Assembly (NCBI GenBank): GCA_964219355.1
Contig: CAXPOZ010000005.1
Span: 442,206 to 506,205 of the forward strand
Source: Parvularcula sp964219355
Lineage (GTDB): Bacteria; Pseudomonadota; Alphaproteobacteria; Caulobacterales; Parvularculaceae
DNA: 64,000 nucleotides
Reading direction: 5' to 3'
The position numbers and the translations under genes are program-made. This document shows, piece after piece, positions 18,313 to 27,665 of this stretch; within the stretch, counting starts at the first letter, position 1; the number at the start of each line of letters is the position of its first letter. A model generated the notes under the pieces. The model was not told the DNA's origin, searched no databases, and saw only the letters and a list, made by a program, of their open reading frames with translations.

Positions 18313-19380
18313 CTAGCCCTTTGCTTCCAGAATGCGCCGGCTGCGAGAGATCAGGTAATTTGCCGCCGTCCCGAAGGTCTTGAATGCCGGATTGGTTGTC
18401 TGCCCGGCCCGGTAGCGCCACCAGATCTGCTGGATAATTCCGGCGAGCCGGAACAGGCCGTAGACCTCGTAAAAAGTGAAATCGGGGATGGTACGACCGC
18501 TTTTCTCCGCATAGCGCGCGACAAGCTCATCGCGGGTCAGCATGCCGGGCACATGGGTCGGCTGGCGGCGCATCATTTGGTAAACCTGATCGTCACCGGC
18601 CTCGACCCAATAGGCAAGCGTCGCCCCAAGATCCATCAGGGGATCGCCCAGCGTTGCCATCTCCCAGTCGAGCACACCGATGACCTTCATCGGATCGTCC
18701 TTATCAAGAACGACATTGTCAAAGCGGTAATCATTGTGAATGACGCAGATGCCCGTATCGCCCTCTGGCGTATTCGCCTCCAGCCAGGCAATGACATCCT
18801 CACCCGGATCGACATCATCAGTCAGGGCATCGCGCCAGCGTTTCGACCAGCCGGAAATCTGCCGGGCGGTGTAGCCCTCGCCTTTTCCCATCCATTCAAG
18901 GCCCGCGGCCTCAACATCGACGCCATGCAGATCGACGAACCGGTCAAGGACATTACCGCAGAGCTGCGCGACATCCCCTTCGTTTAGGGACAGTTCCTCA
19001 GGAATATCCTGACGCAGAATAATGCCCTCAAGATGCTCCATCACATAAAAAGGGTGCCCAAGAACATTGTCCGCCTCGCAGATCGCGTAGATCTCAGGCA
19101 CCGTCTCGAAATGCGGCTTCAGCCCGCGCATGATCTTTGCCTCGCGGACCATGTCATGGGCGGATTTCGCCTTGCGGCCCTTGGGTGGGCAGCGAACGAC
19201 CATGTCCCTGTCCGGCGTCACCAGCAGATAGGTGAGGTTCGAGGCCCCGCCCGGATATTGCTTGATGGTCACAAGATCATCAGCCCCCGCCAGATCACTC
19301 TGCTGCAGGAACGCTTTTAACGCATCAAGGTCGAGACGGTCATCTTCCCGGACATCGCCCGGCTGGTCGGTCAGCACCAT
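18313..19380 (-). CDS. APH/ACAD10-11-type phosphotransferase family protein
   Basis: 355 residues. Kinase-like fold of the choline/aminoglycoside phosphotransferase family with the catalytic loop VIHNDYRFDNVVLDKD and the metal-binding GVLDWEMATLGDPLMDLG. In this family members beside acyl-CoA dehydrogenases resemble the N-terminal kinase domain of mammalian ACAD10/ACAD11, where the pair degrades 4-hydroxy fatty acids by phosphorylation and elimination. Here the acyl-CoA dehydrogenase gene is directly upstream with an 11-bp gap, matching that pairing as separate genes. Confidence 0.85.
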   Translation of the reverse strand: MVLTDQPGDVREDDRLDLDALKAFLQQSDLAGADDLVTIKQYPGGASNLTYLLVTPDRDMVVRCPPKGRKAKSAHDMVREAKIMRGLKPHFETVPEIYAICEADNVLGHPFYVMEHLEGIILRQDIPEELSLNEGDVAQLCGNVLDRFVDLHGVDVEAAGLEWMGKGEGYTARQISGWSKRWRDALTDDVDPGEDVIAWLEANTPEGDTGICVIHNDYRFDNVVLDKDDPMKVIGVLDWEMATLGDPLMDLGATLAYWVEAGDDQVYQMMRRQPTHVPGMLTRDELVARYAEKSGRTIPDFTFYEVYGLFRLAGIIQQIWWRYRAGQTTNPAFKTFGTAANYLISRSRRILEAKG

Positions 19381-19391
19381 GACAGCCCCTT

Positions 19392-20609
19392 TCAGCCCTG
19401 AAGCTGGCGTTTGATTTCATGCTTGGCCACCACCATGCGGTGAACCTCATCCGGCCCATCGGCAATGCGCAGGCAGCGCGCGCCGGCATAGATCTGTGTC
19501 AGCGGGAAATCCGCGCTCACCCCGGCACCGCCATGCACCTGAATGGCAAGGTCAGCGGCCATTTCCATGACCCGCGGCGCGATCACCTTGATCTGGGAAA
19601 TCTCACTCAGCGCGCCGCGCACCCCATGTGTATCAATCAACCATGCCGCCTTCATGGTGAGAAGCCGCGCCTGTTCGATCGCCATACGGACTTCCGCGAT
19701 TTTCTCCGCATTGCCGCCGAGTTTCGCCAGAGGCTTGCCAAAGGCTTCGCGTTCCAGCGCCCGTTTGCAGAGAAGCTGCAGCGCGCGTTCCGCCGCCCCG
19801 ATGGACCTCATGCAGTGATGGATGCGGCCCGGCCCAAGCCGGCCTTGGGCGATTTCAAACCCCCGCCCCGGCCCGGCGATCACGTTGCTGGCGGGCAGGC
19901 GCACATCGTTGAAAGAAACTTCGCCATGACCGAAGGGCTCGTCATAGTCGTTAAAGACCGTCAGCATGCGCTCGATCTGCACGCCCGGCGCATCAATCGG
20001 GCAAAGCACCATGGAGTGACGGCCATGGGAGTCAGCCTCGGGGTTCGTGACCGCCATGAAGATCAGGATACGGCAATTCGGATGGCCGAGCCCCGTCGTC
20101 CACCATTTGCGGCCATTCAGAACAACCTCATTGCCCTCGATGCGGGCGGTCGCCGCCATATTGGTCGCATCGGAGGACGCCACCCCCGGCTCGGTCATAC
20201 AGAAGCCCGAGCGGATTTTCCCCTCGAGCAGCGGCAGCATCCATTCAGCCTTCTGCTCTTCTGACCCGAACATATGGAGGACCTCCATATTGCCGGTGTC
20301 CGGCGCGTTACAATTGACCGCCTCTGGCGCGATGAAGGACCGCCCGGTCACTTCCGCAATCGAGGCATATTCAGTGACGGAGAGACCGGCGCCATGCTCC
20401 GGGTCGGGCAGGAACATGTTCCACAGGCCGCGTTTGCGCGCCTCGACTTTCAGCTTCTCCATGGTCTCGGGCTGGCGCCATTTGGTCCAGTCCCCGCCCC
20501 CGGTCAGCTCCGCGTGATAGGCCGCCTCGGCGGGCAGGATTTCCTCTTCGAGGAAGGCCGTCATCCGGTCGTAATAATCCTGAGCCTTGTCTGAAAGCGC
20601 GAATTCCAT
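19392..20609 (-). CDS. Acyl-CoA dehydrogenase (ACAD11-like)
   Basis: 405 residues. I choose ATG 20609 because GGGAGG sits 9 nt before it; the ATG at 20618 lies too close to that signal. FAD enzyme with FCMTEPGVASSDATNM (substrate/flavin region), GRKWWTTGLGHPNC, LGPGRIHHCMRSIGAAERAL and the C-terminal QVHGGAGVSADFPL and RIADGPDEVHRMVVAKHE. It oxidises acyl-CoA thioesters at the alpha-beta position. First gene of an operon with the APH-type kinase and the dehalogenase-like hydrolase. Confidence 0.92.
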   Translation of the reverse strand: MEFALSDKAQDYYDRMTAFLEEEILPAEAAYHAELTGGGDWTKWRQPETMEKLKVEARKRGLWNMFLPDPEHGAGLSVTEYASIAEVTGRSFIAPEAVNCNAPDTGNMEVLHMFGSEEQKAEWMLPLLEGKIRSGFCMTEPGVASSDATNMAATARIEGNEVVLNGRKWWTTGLGHPNCRILIFMAVTNPEADSHGRHSMVLCPIDAPGVQIERMLTVFNDYDEPFGHGEVSFNDVRLPASNVIAGPGRGFEIAQGRLGPGRIHHCMRSIGAAERALQLLCKRALEREAFGKPLAKLGGNAEKIAEVRMAIEQARLLTMKAAWLIDTHGVRGALSEISQIKVIAPRVMEMAADLAIQVHGGAGVSADFPLTQIYAGARCLRIADGPDEVHRMVVAKHEIKRQLQG

Positions 20610-20744
20610 GGCAGTCATCCTCCCGCGTGGAGGGCTCTTGGCGGAGCCCTTATCAATCTCTCCACTGTCTAGGCCGCTCTGACCATGAGGGCAATGTGCC
20701 GAACTGCTTGTTCAGGTCTCGCGGCATCTGCCACAAGGCACGCC

Positions 20745-21635
20745 ATGGATACGCTGCCCCTTACCCCGAATGGTCCCGATATTGGCCGGCTCGCCTATGG
20801 CTGCTGGCGGTTTGCCGCAACCGATGTCGATAAGGCGCACGAGAAGATCGTGACCGCGCTCGATGCCGGCATGACGCTGATCGACACCGCCGATATTTAT
20901 GGGGCGGACACGGATGAAGGATTCGGTTCCGCCGAAGCTCTTCTTGGCGAAGTGCTGGAGGCGGACAGCGGTCTGCGCGGGCGCATGATCCTCGCGACCA
21001 AGGGCGGAATCTGGCTCGGCGCGCCCTATGATTCGAGCCGGGACTATCTGACGGCTGCCTTCGACAGATCATTAGAGCGGCTGAAAGTCGATCAGGTGGA
21101 CCTTTATCAGCTCCACCGGCCGGATCTCCTCACACCCATGGCGGAGCTTGCTGAAACGCTTGATGGCTTCGTTGCCTCGGGCAAGACCCGCTATATCGGT
21201 GTCTCGAATTTCAGGGCCGATCAGATCCGGGCTCTGGCCGCTCATATGAAAGCCCCGATCATCTCCGTGCAGAACGAATTCTCAGTTCTCTGTCAGGATC
21301 CCATTGAGGACGGTGTGCTCTCCTGGTGCGAAGAAAATAGCGCGCTTTTCATGGCATGGTCACCGCTCAGCGGCGGGCGGCTCTTCTCCCATGGCGGGAC
21401 CGCAACGGATGCGAGCGTCCGCGAAACCGTTGGGCGCCTTGCCAAGCAGAAAGAGACGGATGAGGCGTCGATCGCCCTCTCCTTCCTCAGTATGTGCCCG
21501 GGGCCCGTCATCCCGATCATCGGCACACAGAATGTGGAACGCATCGCCGCGCTGGGCCGCGAGCCCCTCCCGACTCTCACGCGGCGGGAATGGTATGACA
21601 TCGTCGAGGCCTATCGTGGCGGGCCCATGCCCTGA
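20745..21635 (+). CDS. Aldo/keto reductase
   Basis: 296 residues from ATG 20745 (MDTLPLTPNGPDIGRLAYGCWRF). TIM-barrel AKR with catalytic motifs IDTADIYG, LATKGGIW and YQLHRPD, then YIGVSNFRADQI and PIIGTQNVERI. Family members reduce carbonyls with NAD(P)H; the FGSAEALLGEVL and TRYIGVSNF pattern suits the YdhF-type group. Substrate unknown. It stands divergent to the acyl-CoA dehydrogenase operon and 96 bp before the GH3 fusion gene. Confidence 0.9.
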   Translation: MDTLPLTPNGPDIGRLAYGCWRFAATDVDKAHEKIVTALDAGMTLIDTADIYGADTDEGFGSAEALLGEVLEADSGLRGRMILATKGGIWLGAPYDSSRDYLTAAFDRSLERLKVDQVDLYQLHRPDLLTPMAELAETLDGFVASGKTRYIGVSNFRADQIRALAAHMKAPIISVQNEFSVLCQDPIEDGVLSWCEENSALFMAWSPLSGGRLFSHGGTATDASVRETVGRLAKQKETDEASIALSFLSMCPGPVIPIIGTQNVERIAALGREPLPTLTRREWYDIVEAYRGGPMP

Positions 21636-21667
21636 CCTCACGAAGATTTGCCGACCTCGGCAGACCG

Positions 21668-21681
21668 TGATAGCGCTAACA
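21668..21681. promoter_or_regulatory. LacI-type operator upstream of GH3 fusion gene
   Basis: TGATAGC-GCTAACA is a palindrome with one mismatch and the central CG of LacI-family operators, 50 bp before the GH3 fusion start. The 13 bases GATAGCGCTAACA recur exactly at 32789-32801 before prpD. Confidence 0.55.
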
Positions 21682-21731
21682 GCTAAATGACCAGCCGGAC
21701 GGCAGATTCGGGCGGCACATAGGGAGAGTAG

Positions 21732-24700
21732 ATGATGGTCACCAAAGCCATTTGGGGGGCAGCCCTTCTTGCGATTTCAGCCATGGGCGGCAGCGCAATT
21801 GCGCAAGATGCGCCGCAGACGCTTGCCGGCGAAGCGACCGAAGCGGGCCTCACCGGCGCGGAACGGCGGACCTATATCCTTGAGCGCCTGACCGTCGAGG
21901 AAAAGCTCGGCCAGCTCCACCAGATGCCGGGTGGACGGTCCAAGAACCTCAATTCACGCCTCAATGATGCTGAACTCGACCGGGTACGGTCGGGCCTTGT
22001 CGGCTCATACCTCCATGTCGCGGGCGCAGAGCCGCTCGAAAATCTCCAGCGTGTCGCGGTCGAGGAAAGCCGGACCGGCATCCCTCTCCTTTTCGCCATG
22101 GATGTGGTGCATGGCTACAAGACGATCTTCCCTGTGCCGCTGGCCCTTGCCTCCAGCTTTGATCCTGCGCTTGTTGAGGCGACCGCCCGCGCCGCGGGCA
22201 GCGAAGCCTCTGCCGCTGGCCTTCACTGGACCTTCGCGCCCATGGTCGACATCGCCCGCGATGCCCGCTGGGGACGGATCGTAGAAGGCGCCGGTGAAGA
22301 GCCTTATCTCGGCGCGGTGATGGCCGCTGCACAAGTCCGCGGCTATCAGGGGGATGACCTCTCCGCAGGCGACACAATTCTTGCGACTGCCAAACATCTC
22401 GGTGCCTATGGCGCCGGCCAGGGCGGCCGCGATTATGACACGGCCGAGATCTCCGAGCGCGCGCTGCGCGAAATCTACCTGCCGCCTTTCAAGGCCGCCG
22501 CCGATGCCGGTACCGCGACCTATATGGTCGCCTTCAACGATATTGCAGGCGTGCCGACGACGGCCAATAAACGCCTCCTCACCGGCATCCTCCGCGACCT
22601 CTGGGGCTTTGACGGCATGGTGGTCAGCGACTGGAATTCCGTCATGGAGCTGATGAATCACGGTGTCGCGGGGGCCCCTGCCGATGCCGGCGCTCTCGCC
22701 CTTGCCGCCGGGGTCGATATGGAAATGACCAGCGGTATTTATGTCGGCGAAATGGCGGACAGGGTGAAATCGGACCCTGAGCTGATGAAGGCGCTCGACC
22801 TGTCGGTCACGCGCATCCTGCTTACCAAGGACCGGTTGGGGCTGTTCGATGATCCGTATGCCTATCACGACACGGAACGGGAAGCCGAAGTCATCCTTTC
22901 GGAAGCCCACCGCGTGCTGGCAAGCGAAGCGGCCCGCAAATCCATGGTGCTCCTGAAAAATGACGGCGCCCTGCCGGTCGACAAGGATGTGAAGCGTATC
23001 GCTGTCATCGGCGCCTTGGCAGATGACGCCTCCTCCCCGCTCGGCTCCTGGCGGGCGCAAGGGCAGGCTGAAAATGTCATCACCATTCTCAAAGGCCTTG
23101 AGGAAGGGCTCCCCGAAGGCATGCGTCTCGATTATGTCGCAGGCGCAGACACAAAGGATATGCCTGCGCGTTCTGAACTGCGCCGCGCGGTGAATGCTGC
23201 AAAAAAGGCCGACCTCGTCCTGCTTGTCATCGGCGAAGATTACGACCTCTCCGGCGAAGCCCGGTCGCGTTCTGATGTCGGCCTCCCCGCCCCTCAAGCC
23301 GCGCTCGCCGAAGCCGTTCTGGAAACGGATACGCCGGTCGCGGTGCTCTTGATGAATGGCCGTCCGCTCGACATCAGCATGCTGAGTGAAGAAGCAGACG
23401 CCATCCTTGAAACATGGATGCTGGGCGTGGAGACCGGCCCTGCCGTCGCGGATATCGTTTTCGGCAAGGCCGCACCGGGCGGCAAACTGCCAGCCTCTTT
23501 CCCGCGCCGGACCGGCCAGTCGCCCTATTATATGGGGCACCACCCGACCGGTCGTCCCGCAGACCCGGACGTCTCGAAAGACACCGCTCGTTACATGGAT
23601 ATCGACATCACGCCGCTCTATCCGTTCGGACACGGCCTATCCTATGTCGACTTCTCCTATGGCGATGCCGCAATAGATCAGGACAGTATGGGCGAAGGTG
23701 AAACCCTCACTCTCTCTGTCGATGTCACCAATGACGGCACCATGGCCGCCGACGAAGTCGTCCAGCTTTATACCCGCGACCCGCTGGCTGAGGTCGCCCG
23801 ACCGCAGTCAGAACTGCGCGGCTTTGCGCGGGTGCCCCTGGCCCCCGGCGAGACAAAATCTGTCAGTTTCACGCTGACCCCGGAGCAATTTGCCTATTGG
23901 GGGCCGGACGGTAAATGGCAGGTCGATGCCGGTGATATCAATTACATGATCGGCAGCTCTTCCGCCGATATTCGGACCAGCGGCAGCTTCACAATCAAGG
24001 AAGGCGTCAGTGCCGATGGGCCTGCCGCCGCCATTGAAACGAAAGTCAACGTAGAGGGCACTTCAGATCAAACGCTCCCCCGCACTATCGGAAAGATCGA
24101 ACGGTACAGCCGTCGGGCGGACGTCCTGATCGCCCCCAATGCCACGATTGAGCGCCTGACCCCGGATCTCTTCGGCTGGTCAGAAGGTCCGGTCTGGATG
24201 GAGGAGCGCCGGGAAGTTCTCTTTACGGACGTTCCCGGTAACACGATGTATGGCTGGAGCGAGGAAGGCGGTCTCCGCACTGCCCTCAAGCCGTCAGGCT
24301 ATGCGGGGCCGCCGACAGACATCTTCCGTGAACCCGGCGCCAATGGCCTGATCGCTGACGGCCCCGACGCTATCCTGATGGGCGATCACGGCAACCGCGC
24401 CGTCGCCCGGCTCGACCTCAACACAATGGAGAAGACCTTCCTTGCCACCGAATATGACGGCAAGAAATTCTCAAGCCCCAACGACCTCGTCCGCGCGAGC
24501 GACGGGTCGCTTTATTTCACCGACCCGCCTTACGGGTTGGCCGGGATCGAGGACTCGCCCGCCAAGGAAATGCCGTGGAACGGGGTCTATCGTCTCGCCC
24601 CGGACGGTAGTGTCACTCTCATCGATGACGAGTTGACCAAGCCGAACGGTGTCGGCCTCTCCCCTGACGGCAAGACACTTTACGTCGCCGTTTCCGACCC

Positions 24701-25016
24701 GGAGGCCGCCAAGCTCTACGCCTATGATGTAGAGGAAGATGGGTCGGCGACGAACCGCCGCGTCTTCCATGACGCTATGCCCTTCATCGAACGCGGTGAG
24801 CAGGGATTGCCGGACGGCATGGCGATTGATGCGGCCGGCAATGTCTATCTTGCCGGGCCCGGCGGCATCCATCTCCTCAGTCCTGAAGGTGATCTTCTCG
24901 CCCTCATCCGCACCGGCACACCGGCCGCGAATGTGACGCTCGCCGAAGGCGGCCGCACTCTCTTCATTACTTCTGGCGCCTTCCTCGCCCGCGTTCATCT
25001 CGACGGAAAGGAGTGA
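21732..25016 (+). CDS. Exported GH3 beta-glucosidase fused to SMP-30/gluconolactonase domain
   Basis: 1094 residues with a signal peptide (MMVTKAIWGAALLAISAMGGSAIA). Residues about 25-765 are a BglX-type GH3 enzyme: FAMDVVHGYKTIFPVPLALA, AKHLGAYGAGQGGRDYDTA, the nucleophile segment GMVVSDWNSV, the second domain SMVLLKNDGALPVD, then a fibronectin-III-like domain ending near ITYMIGSSS-type sequence. Residues about 790-1094 form an SMP-30/gluconolactonase-like beta-propeller: LFGWSEGPVWMEERREVLFTD, FSSPNDLVRASDGSLYFTDP, LTKPNGVGLSPDGKTLYV and DGMAIDAAGNVYLAGPGG. One polypeptide could release glucose-type sugar from beta-glucosides and hydrolyse a sugar lactone. The GntP permease start overlaps or follows its stop, which suggests aldonate uptake. 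Confidence 0.92.
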   Translation: MMVTKAIWGAALLAISAMGGSAIAQDAPQTLAGEATEAGLTGAERRTYILERLTVEEKLGQLHQMPGGRSKNLNSRLNDAELDRVRSGLVGSYLHVAGAEPLENLQRVAVEESRTGIPLLFAMDVVHGYKTIFPVPLALASSFDPALVEATARAAGSEASAAGLHWTFAPMVDIARDARWGRIVEGAGEEPYLGAVMAAAQVRGYQGDDLSAGDTILATAKHLGAYGAGQGGRDYDTAEISERALREIYLPPFKAAADAGTATYMVAFNDIAGVPTTANKRLLTGILRDLWGFDGMVVSDWNSVMELMNHGVAGAPADAGALALAAGVDMEMTSGIYVGEMADRVKSDPELMKALDLSVTRILLTKDRLGLFDDPYAYHDTEREAEVILSEAHRVLASEAARKSMVLLKNDGALPVDKDVKRIAVIGALADDASSPLGSWRAQGQAENVITILKGLEEGLPEGMRLDYVAGADTKDMPARSELRRAVNAAKKADLVLLVIGEDYDLSGEARSRSDVGLPAPQAALAEAVLETDTPVAVLLMNGRPLDISMLSEEADAILETWMLGVETGPAVADIVFGKAAPGGKLPASFPRRTGQSPYYMGHHPTGRPADPDVSKDTARYMDIDITPLYPFGHGLSYVDFSYGDAAIDQDSMGEGETLTLSVDVTNDGTMAADEVVQLYTRDPLAEVARPQSELRGFARVPLAPGETKSVSFTLTPEQFAYWGPDGKWQVDAGDINYMIGSSSADIRTSGSFTIKEGVSADGPAAAIETKVNVEGTSDQTLPRTIGKIERYSRRADVLIAPNATIERLTPDLFGWSEGPVWMEERREVLFTDVPGNTMYGWSEEGGLRTALKPSGYAGPPTDIFREPGANGLIADGPDAILMGDHGNRAVARLDLNTMEKTFLATEYDGKKFSSPNDLVRASDGSLYFTDPPYGLAGIEDSPAKEMPWNGVYRLAPDGSVTLIDDELTKPNGVGLSPDGKTLYVAVSDPEAAKLYAYDVEEDGSATNRRVFHDAMPFIERGEQGLPDGMAIDAAGNVYLAGPGGIHLLSPEGDLLALIRTGTPAANVTLAEGGRTLFITSGAFLARVHLDGKE

Positions 25017-25021
25017 GCGAC

Positions 25022-26374
25022 ATGCCCCTCCTTCCGCTTTTTGCGACGGCGGGGGCCATCCTCGCGCTACTCTTTCTGGTCCTGAAAGTCCGGCTGCCGG
25101 CTTTCCTTTCGCTGATCCTCATCAGTATCGTCTTTGGCCTGACGGTTGGTATGGATCCGTCCGCCGTCATCGAAGCTGTCCGCAACGGGATGGGCGGCAC
25201 GCTCGGCTTTGTCGCCGTCGTTGTAGGCCTTGGCGCAATGATGGGCGCCCTCCTCGAAGCTTCAGGCGGCGTTGAAGCCATCTCTAACTCGCTGCTGAAA
25301 AAGTTCGGACCCGACCGCGCGCCCACAGCCCTCACCCTGATCGGTTTCCTCGTCTCCATCCCGGTCTTTTTCGATGTGGCGCTGATCATTCTCCTGCCGC
25401 TATTGCTGGGTCTAAGTGAGCGCACCGGCAAGTCGATCCTCGCCTTTGCCATTCCGCTCACCGCCGGGATGGTCGTCACCCATTCCTTTGTGCCGCCCAC
25501 GCCCGGCCCCATTGCGGTTGCGGAAATCCTCTCCGCCGATCTTGGCTGGATCATCCTGTTCGGGATCATCGCCGGGCTCCCCGCCGCTTTCATCGCAGGC
25601 CCCATGCTGGCAAGCCAGCTCGTAAAACTGCGCAGCCTACAGAATATTACCCCACCCGACCTGACCCCCGCCGATGAGATTGCCCGCCCGTCGAATCCGG
25701 CCGGGTTCAGCGAGGCGATGTTCATCATCATCGCGCCGGTCACCCTCATCCTGATCGCGACCGTCACGAAAGCTGTCTCCCCTGACTGGATCCCGCCACA
25801 AGCCATGAGCATTATCGGATTTGTCGGTCATCCGTTCACGGCGCTTCTGATTGCGTGCCTTCTTGCCTGGTGGCTGCTCGGCTTGCGCCATGGCCTACCC
25901 GCAGAGAATTTGCGCGAAGCCTGCGCCCGCGCGCTGGAGCCTGCAGGGCTTGTCGTTCTCGTCACCGGAGCGGGCGGCGCCTTCAAACAGATCCTTGTCG
26001 ATTCCGGCACTGGCACCCTCCTCGCCGAGACATTGCTCGCCAATGACATGCCGCTTCTGCTCTTCGGCTTTCTTTCCGCCTTTATCGTCCGTGTCTCGCA
26101 AGGCTCCGCCACTGTCGCGATGATCACCGGCGCCGGCCTCTGCGCACCGGTCGCGGAGCTGGCAGGTGTGACAGGCCCCACGCTAGGCCTCCTCGTCATT
26201 GCGATCGCCTCGGGCGCCAGCATGACTTCGCATGTCAATGATTCAGGCTTCTGGCTGGTCAGCCGCTATCTGGGGCTCAGCGAGGCCCAGACGCTCAAAA
26301 GCTGGACGGTGATGACGACGATCATCGGGCTGGTCGGCTTCGGCATGGCGTGCCTTCTCTCGCTCGTCTTCTGA
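25022..26374 (+). CDS. GntP-family gluconate permease
   Basis: About 450 residues with 12-14 membrane segments. Features are PSAVIEAVRNGMGGTLGFVAVVVGLGAMMGALLEASGG, GFLVSIPVFFDVALIILLP, HSFVPPTPGPIAVA and the C-terminal SHVNDSGFW motif; GntP proteins import gluconate or related sugar acids with protons. The ATG at 25022 follows GGAAAGGAG well. A GTG at 25013 overlapping the upstream TGA is the alternative start. Position directly after the GH3-gluconolactonase fusion links lactone hydrolysis in the periplasm to aldonate uptake. Confidence 0.92.
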   Translation: MPLLPLFATAGAILALLFLVLKVRLPAFLSLILISIVFGLTVGMDPSAVIEAVRNGMGGTLGFVAVVVGLGAMMGALLEASGGVEAISNSLLKKFGPDRAPTALTLIGFLVSIPVFFDVALIILLPLLLGLSERTGKSILAFAIPLTAGMVVTHSFVPPTPGPIAVAEILSADLGWIILFGIIAGLPAAFIAGPMLASQLVKLRSLQNITPPDLTPADEIARPSNPAGFSEAMFIIIAPVTLILIATVTKAVSPDWIPPQAMSIIGFVGHPFTALLIACLLAWWLLGLRHGLPAENLREACARALEPAGLVVLVTGAGGAFKQILVDSGTGTLLAETLLANDMPLLLFGFLSAFIVRVSQGSATVAMITGAGLCAPVAELAGVTGPTLGLLVIAIASGASMTSHVNDSGFWLVSRYLGLSEAQTLKSWTVMTTIIGLVGFGMACLLSLVF

Positions 26375-26423
26375 CAGACGCCCGAGGGCTGGAAATCGCG
26401 GCACAGGCATGTGATTAAGCGAC

Positions 26424-27650
26424 ATGAGTGACTTTGACATCCTGATCGTCGGCGGCGGTCATGCCGGCGCGCAAGCCGCCATCACCCTCCGCCAGGGCAA
26501 GTTTACGGGCAGCATCGGCCTTATCAGCGCGGAATCGTTCGCGCCCTATGAGCGCCCTCCGCTGTCCAAGGACTACCTTGCAGGAGAGAAGGATTTCGAC
26601 CGCATCCTGATCCGACCCGAAACCTTCTGGGCAGAGCAGGACATCACGCTTCTTCTCGATCACGAGGTCACGGCGGTTGATCCCGGCGCGCATCGCGTGA
26701 CGACCGCAGATGGCAAGTCATATGGCTACGGACAGCTTATCTGGGCCACGGGCGGCACGCCGAGACGTCTCGAAGTCCCCGGTCATAATCCGCAAAACAT
26801 GCATGTCATCAGGTCCCGGTCGGACGTTGATCCGCTGATGGCCAGCCTGCCCCAGACCAACCGCGTCGCGGTCATTGGCGGCGGCTATATCGGTCTTGAG
26901 GCGGCCGCCGTGATGCGGAAATTCGGCAAGGAAGTGGCCGTCATCGAGGCGATGGAGCGGGTCATGGCCCGCGTCGCTGGTGAACCGCTCTCGCGTTTCT
27001 ATGAGGCAGAGCACACAGCTCAGGGCGTTGATATGCGTCTCAATGCGAAGCTCAGCTCATTTAAGATCACCGGCCAGAAGGTCACGGGCGTGACGTTGGA
27101 GAGCGGCGAGACCCTGCCTTGCGACATGGTGATCGTCGGTATCGGGATTGATCCGGTGGTTGCGCCCCTCTTGGAAGTTGGCGCCACGGGCGGCAATGGC
27201 GTTCGTGTTGATGCACAATGCCGCACGTCCCTGCCGGATGTTTTCGCCATTGGTGATTGCGCGCTTCACCAGAACAAATTCGCGGAAGGTGCATGGGTTC
27301 GGCTTGAATCCGTTCAGAATGCGAATGATCAGGCCCGGGTCGTTGCCAAGACGATCCTGGGCAAACCTGCCAGCTATGAAGCGATCCCCTGGTTCTGGTC
27401 CGACCAGTATGATCTGCATCTTCAGACCATCGGCCTGTCACTCGGGCATGACGATATGGTCGTTCGGGGACACCCCGAAGACCGCAGTTTCTCGGTTGTC
27501 TATCTGAAGAAAGGCCGGGTCATTGCCCTTGATTGCGTCAATCGCCCGGCAGATTACGCGCAAGGACGCCTGCTGATCATGCAAGGGGCAAGCCCGGCGC
27601 ATGACCAGCTCCGCAACATCAATGTCGGACTTAAAGAAATGGCCGGATAA
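26424..27650 (+). CDS. FAD/NAD-dependent ferredoxin reductase (rhodocoxin/putidaredoxin reductase type)
   Basis: 408 residues. FAD site ILIVGGGHAGAQAAITLRQ, ERPPLSKDYLAGE, NAD site VAVIGGGYIGLEAAAVMRK, TSLPDVFAIGDCA, and a C-terminal reductase domain with FWSDQYDLHLQTIGLS. This family passes electrons from NAD(P)H to small [2Fe-2S] ferredoxins that feed cytochromes P450 or oxygenases. No ferredoxin or P450 gene is adjacent. It ends convergently with prpC, sharing a terminator hairpin. Confidence 0.9.
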   Translation: MSDFDILIVGGGHAGAQAAITLRQGKFTGSIGLISAESFAPYERPPLSKDYLAGEKDFDRILIRPETFWAEQDITLLLDHEVTAVDPGAHRVTTADGKSYGYGQLIWATGGTPRRLEVPGHNPQNMHVIRSRSDVDPLMASLPQTNRVAVIGGGYIGLEAAAVMRKFGKEVAVIEAMERVMARVAGEPLSRFYEAEHTAQGVDMRLNAKLSSFKITGQKVTGVTLESGETLPCDMVIVGIGIDPVVAPLLEVGATGGNGVRVDAQCRTSLPDVFAIGDCALHQNKFAEGAWVRLESVQNANDQARVVAKTILGKPASYEAIPWFWSDQYDLHLQTIGLSLGHDDMVVRGHPEDRSFSVVYLKKGRVIALDCVNRPADYAQGRLLIMQGASPAHDQLRNINVGLKEMAG

Positions 27651-27660
27651 ACCGGCCATT
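27638..27660 (-). terminator. Hairpin terminator between ferredoxin reductase and prp operon
   Basis: AATGGCCGG (27638-27646) and CCGGCCATT (27652-27660) pair perfectly over a 5-nt loop that includes the reductase stop codon. On the minus strand the stem is followed by TTCTTT, so it best serves the prp operon; it may act in both directions. Confidence 0.65.
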
Positions 27661-27665
27661 CCAGA

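Noticed and set aside
22005..23633. 542-codon open frame on the minus strand
   Set aside because: Antisense to the GH3 domain with Arg/His/Gly-rich, motif-free translation; a codon-bias shadow.
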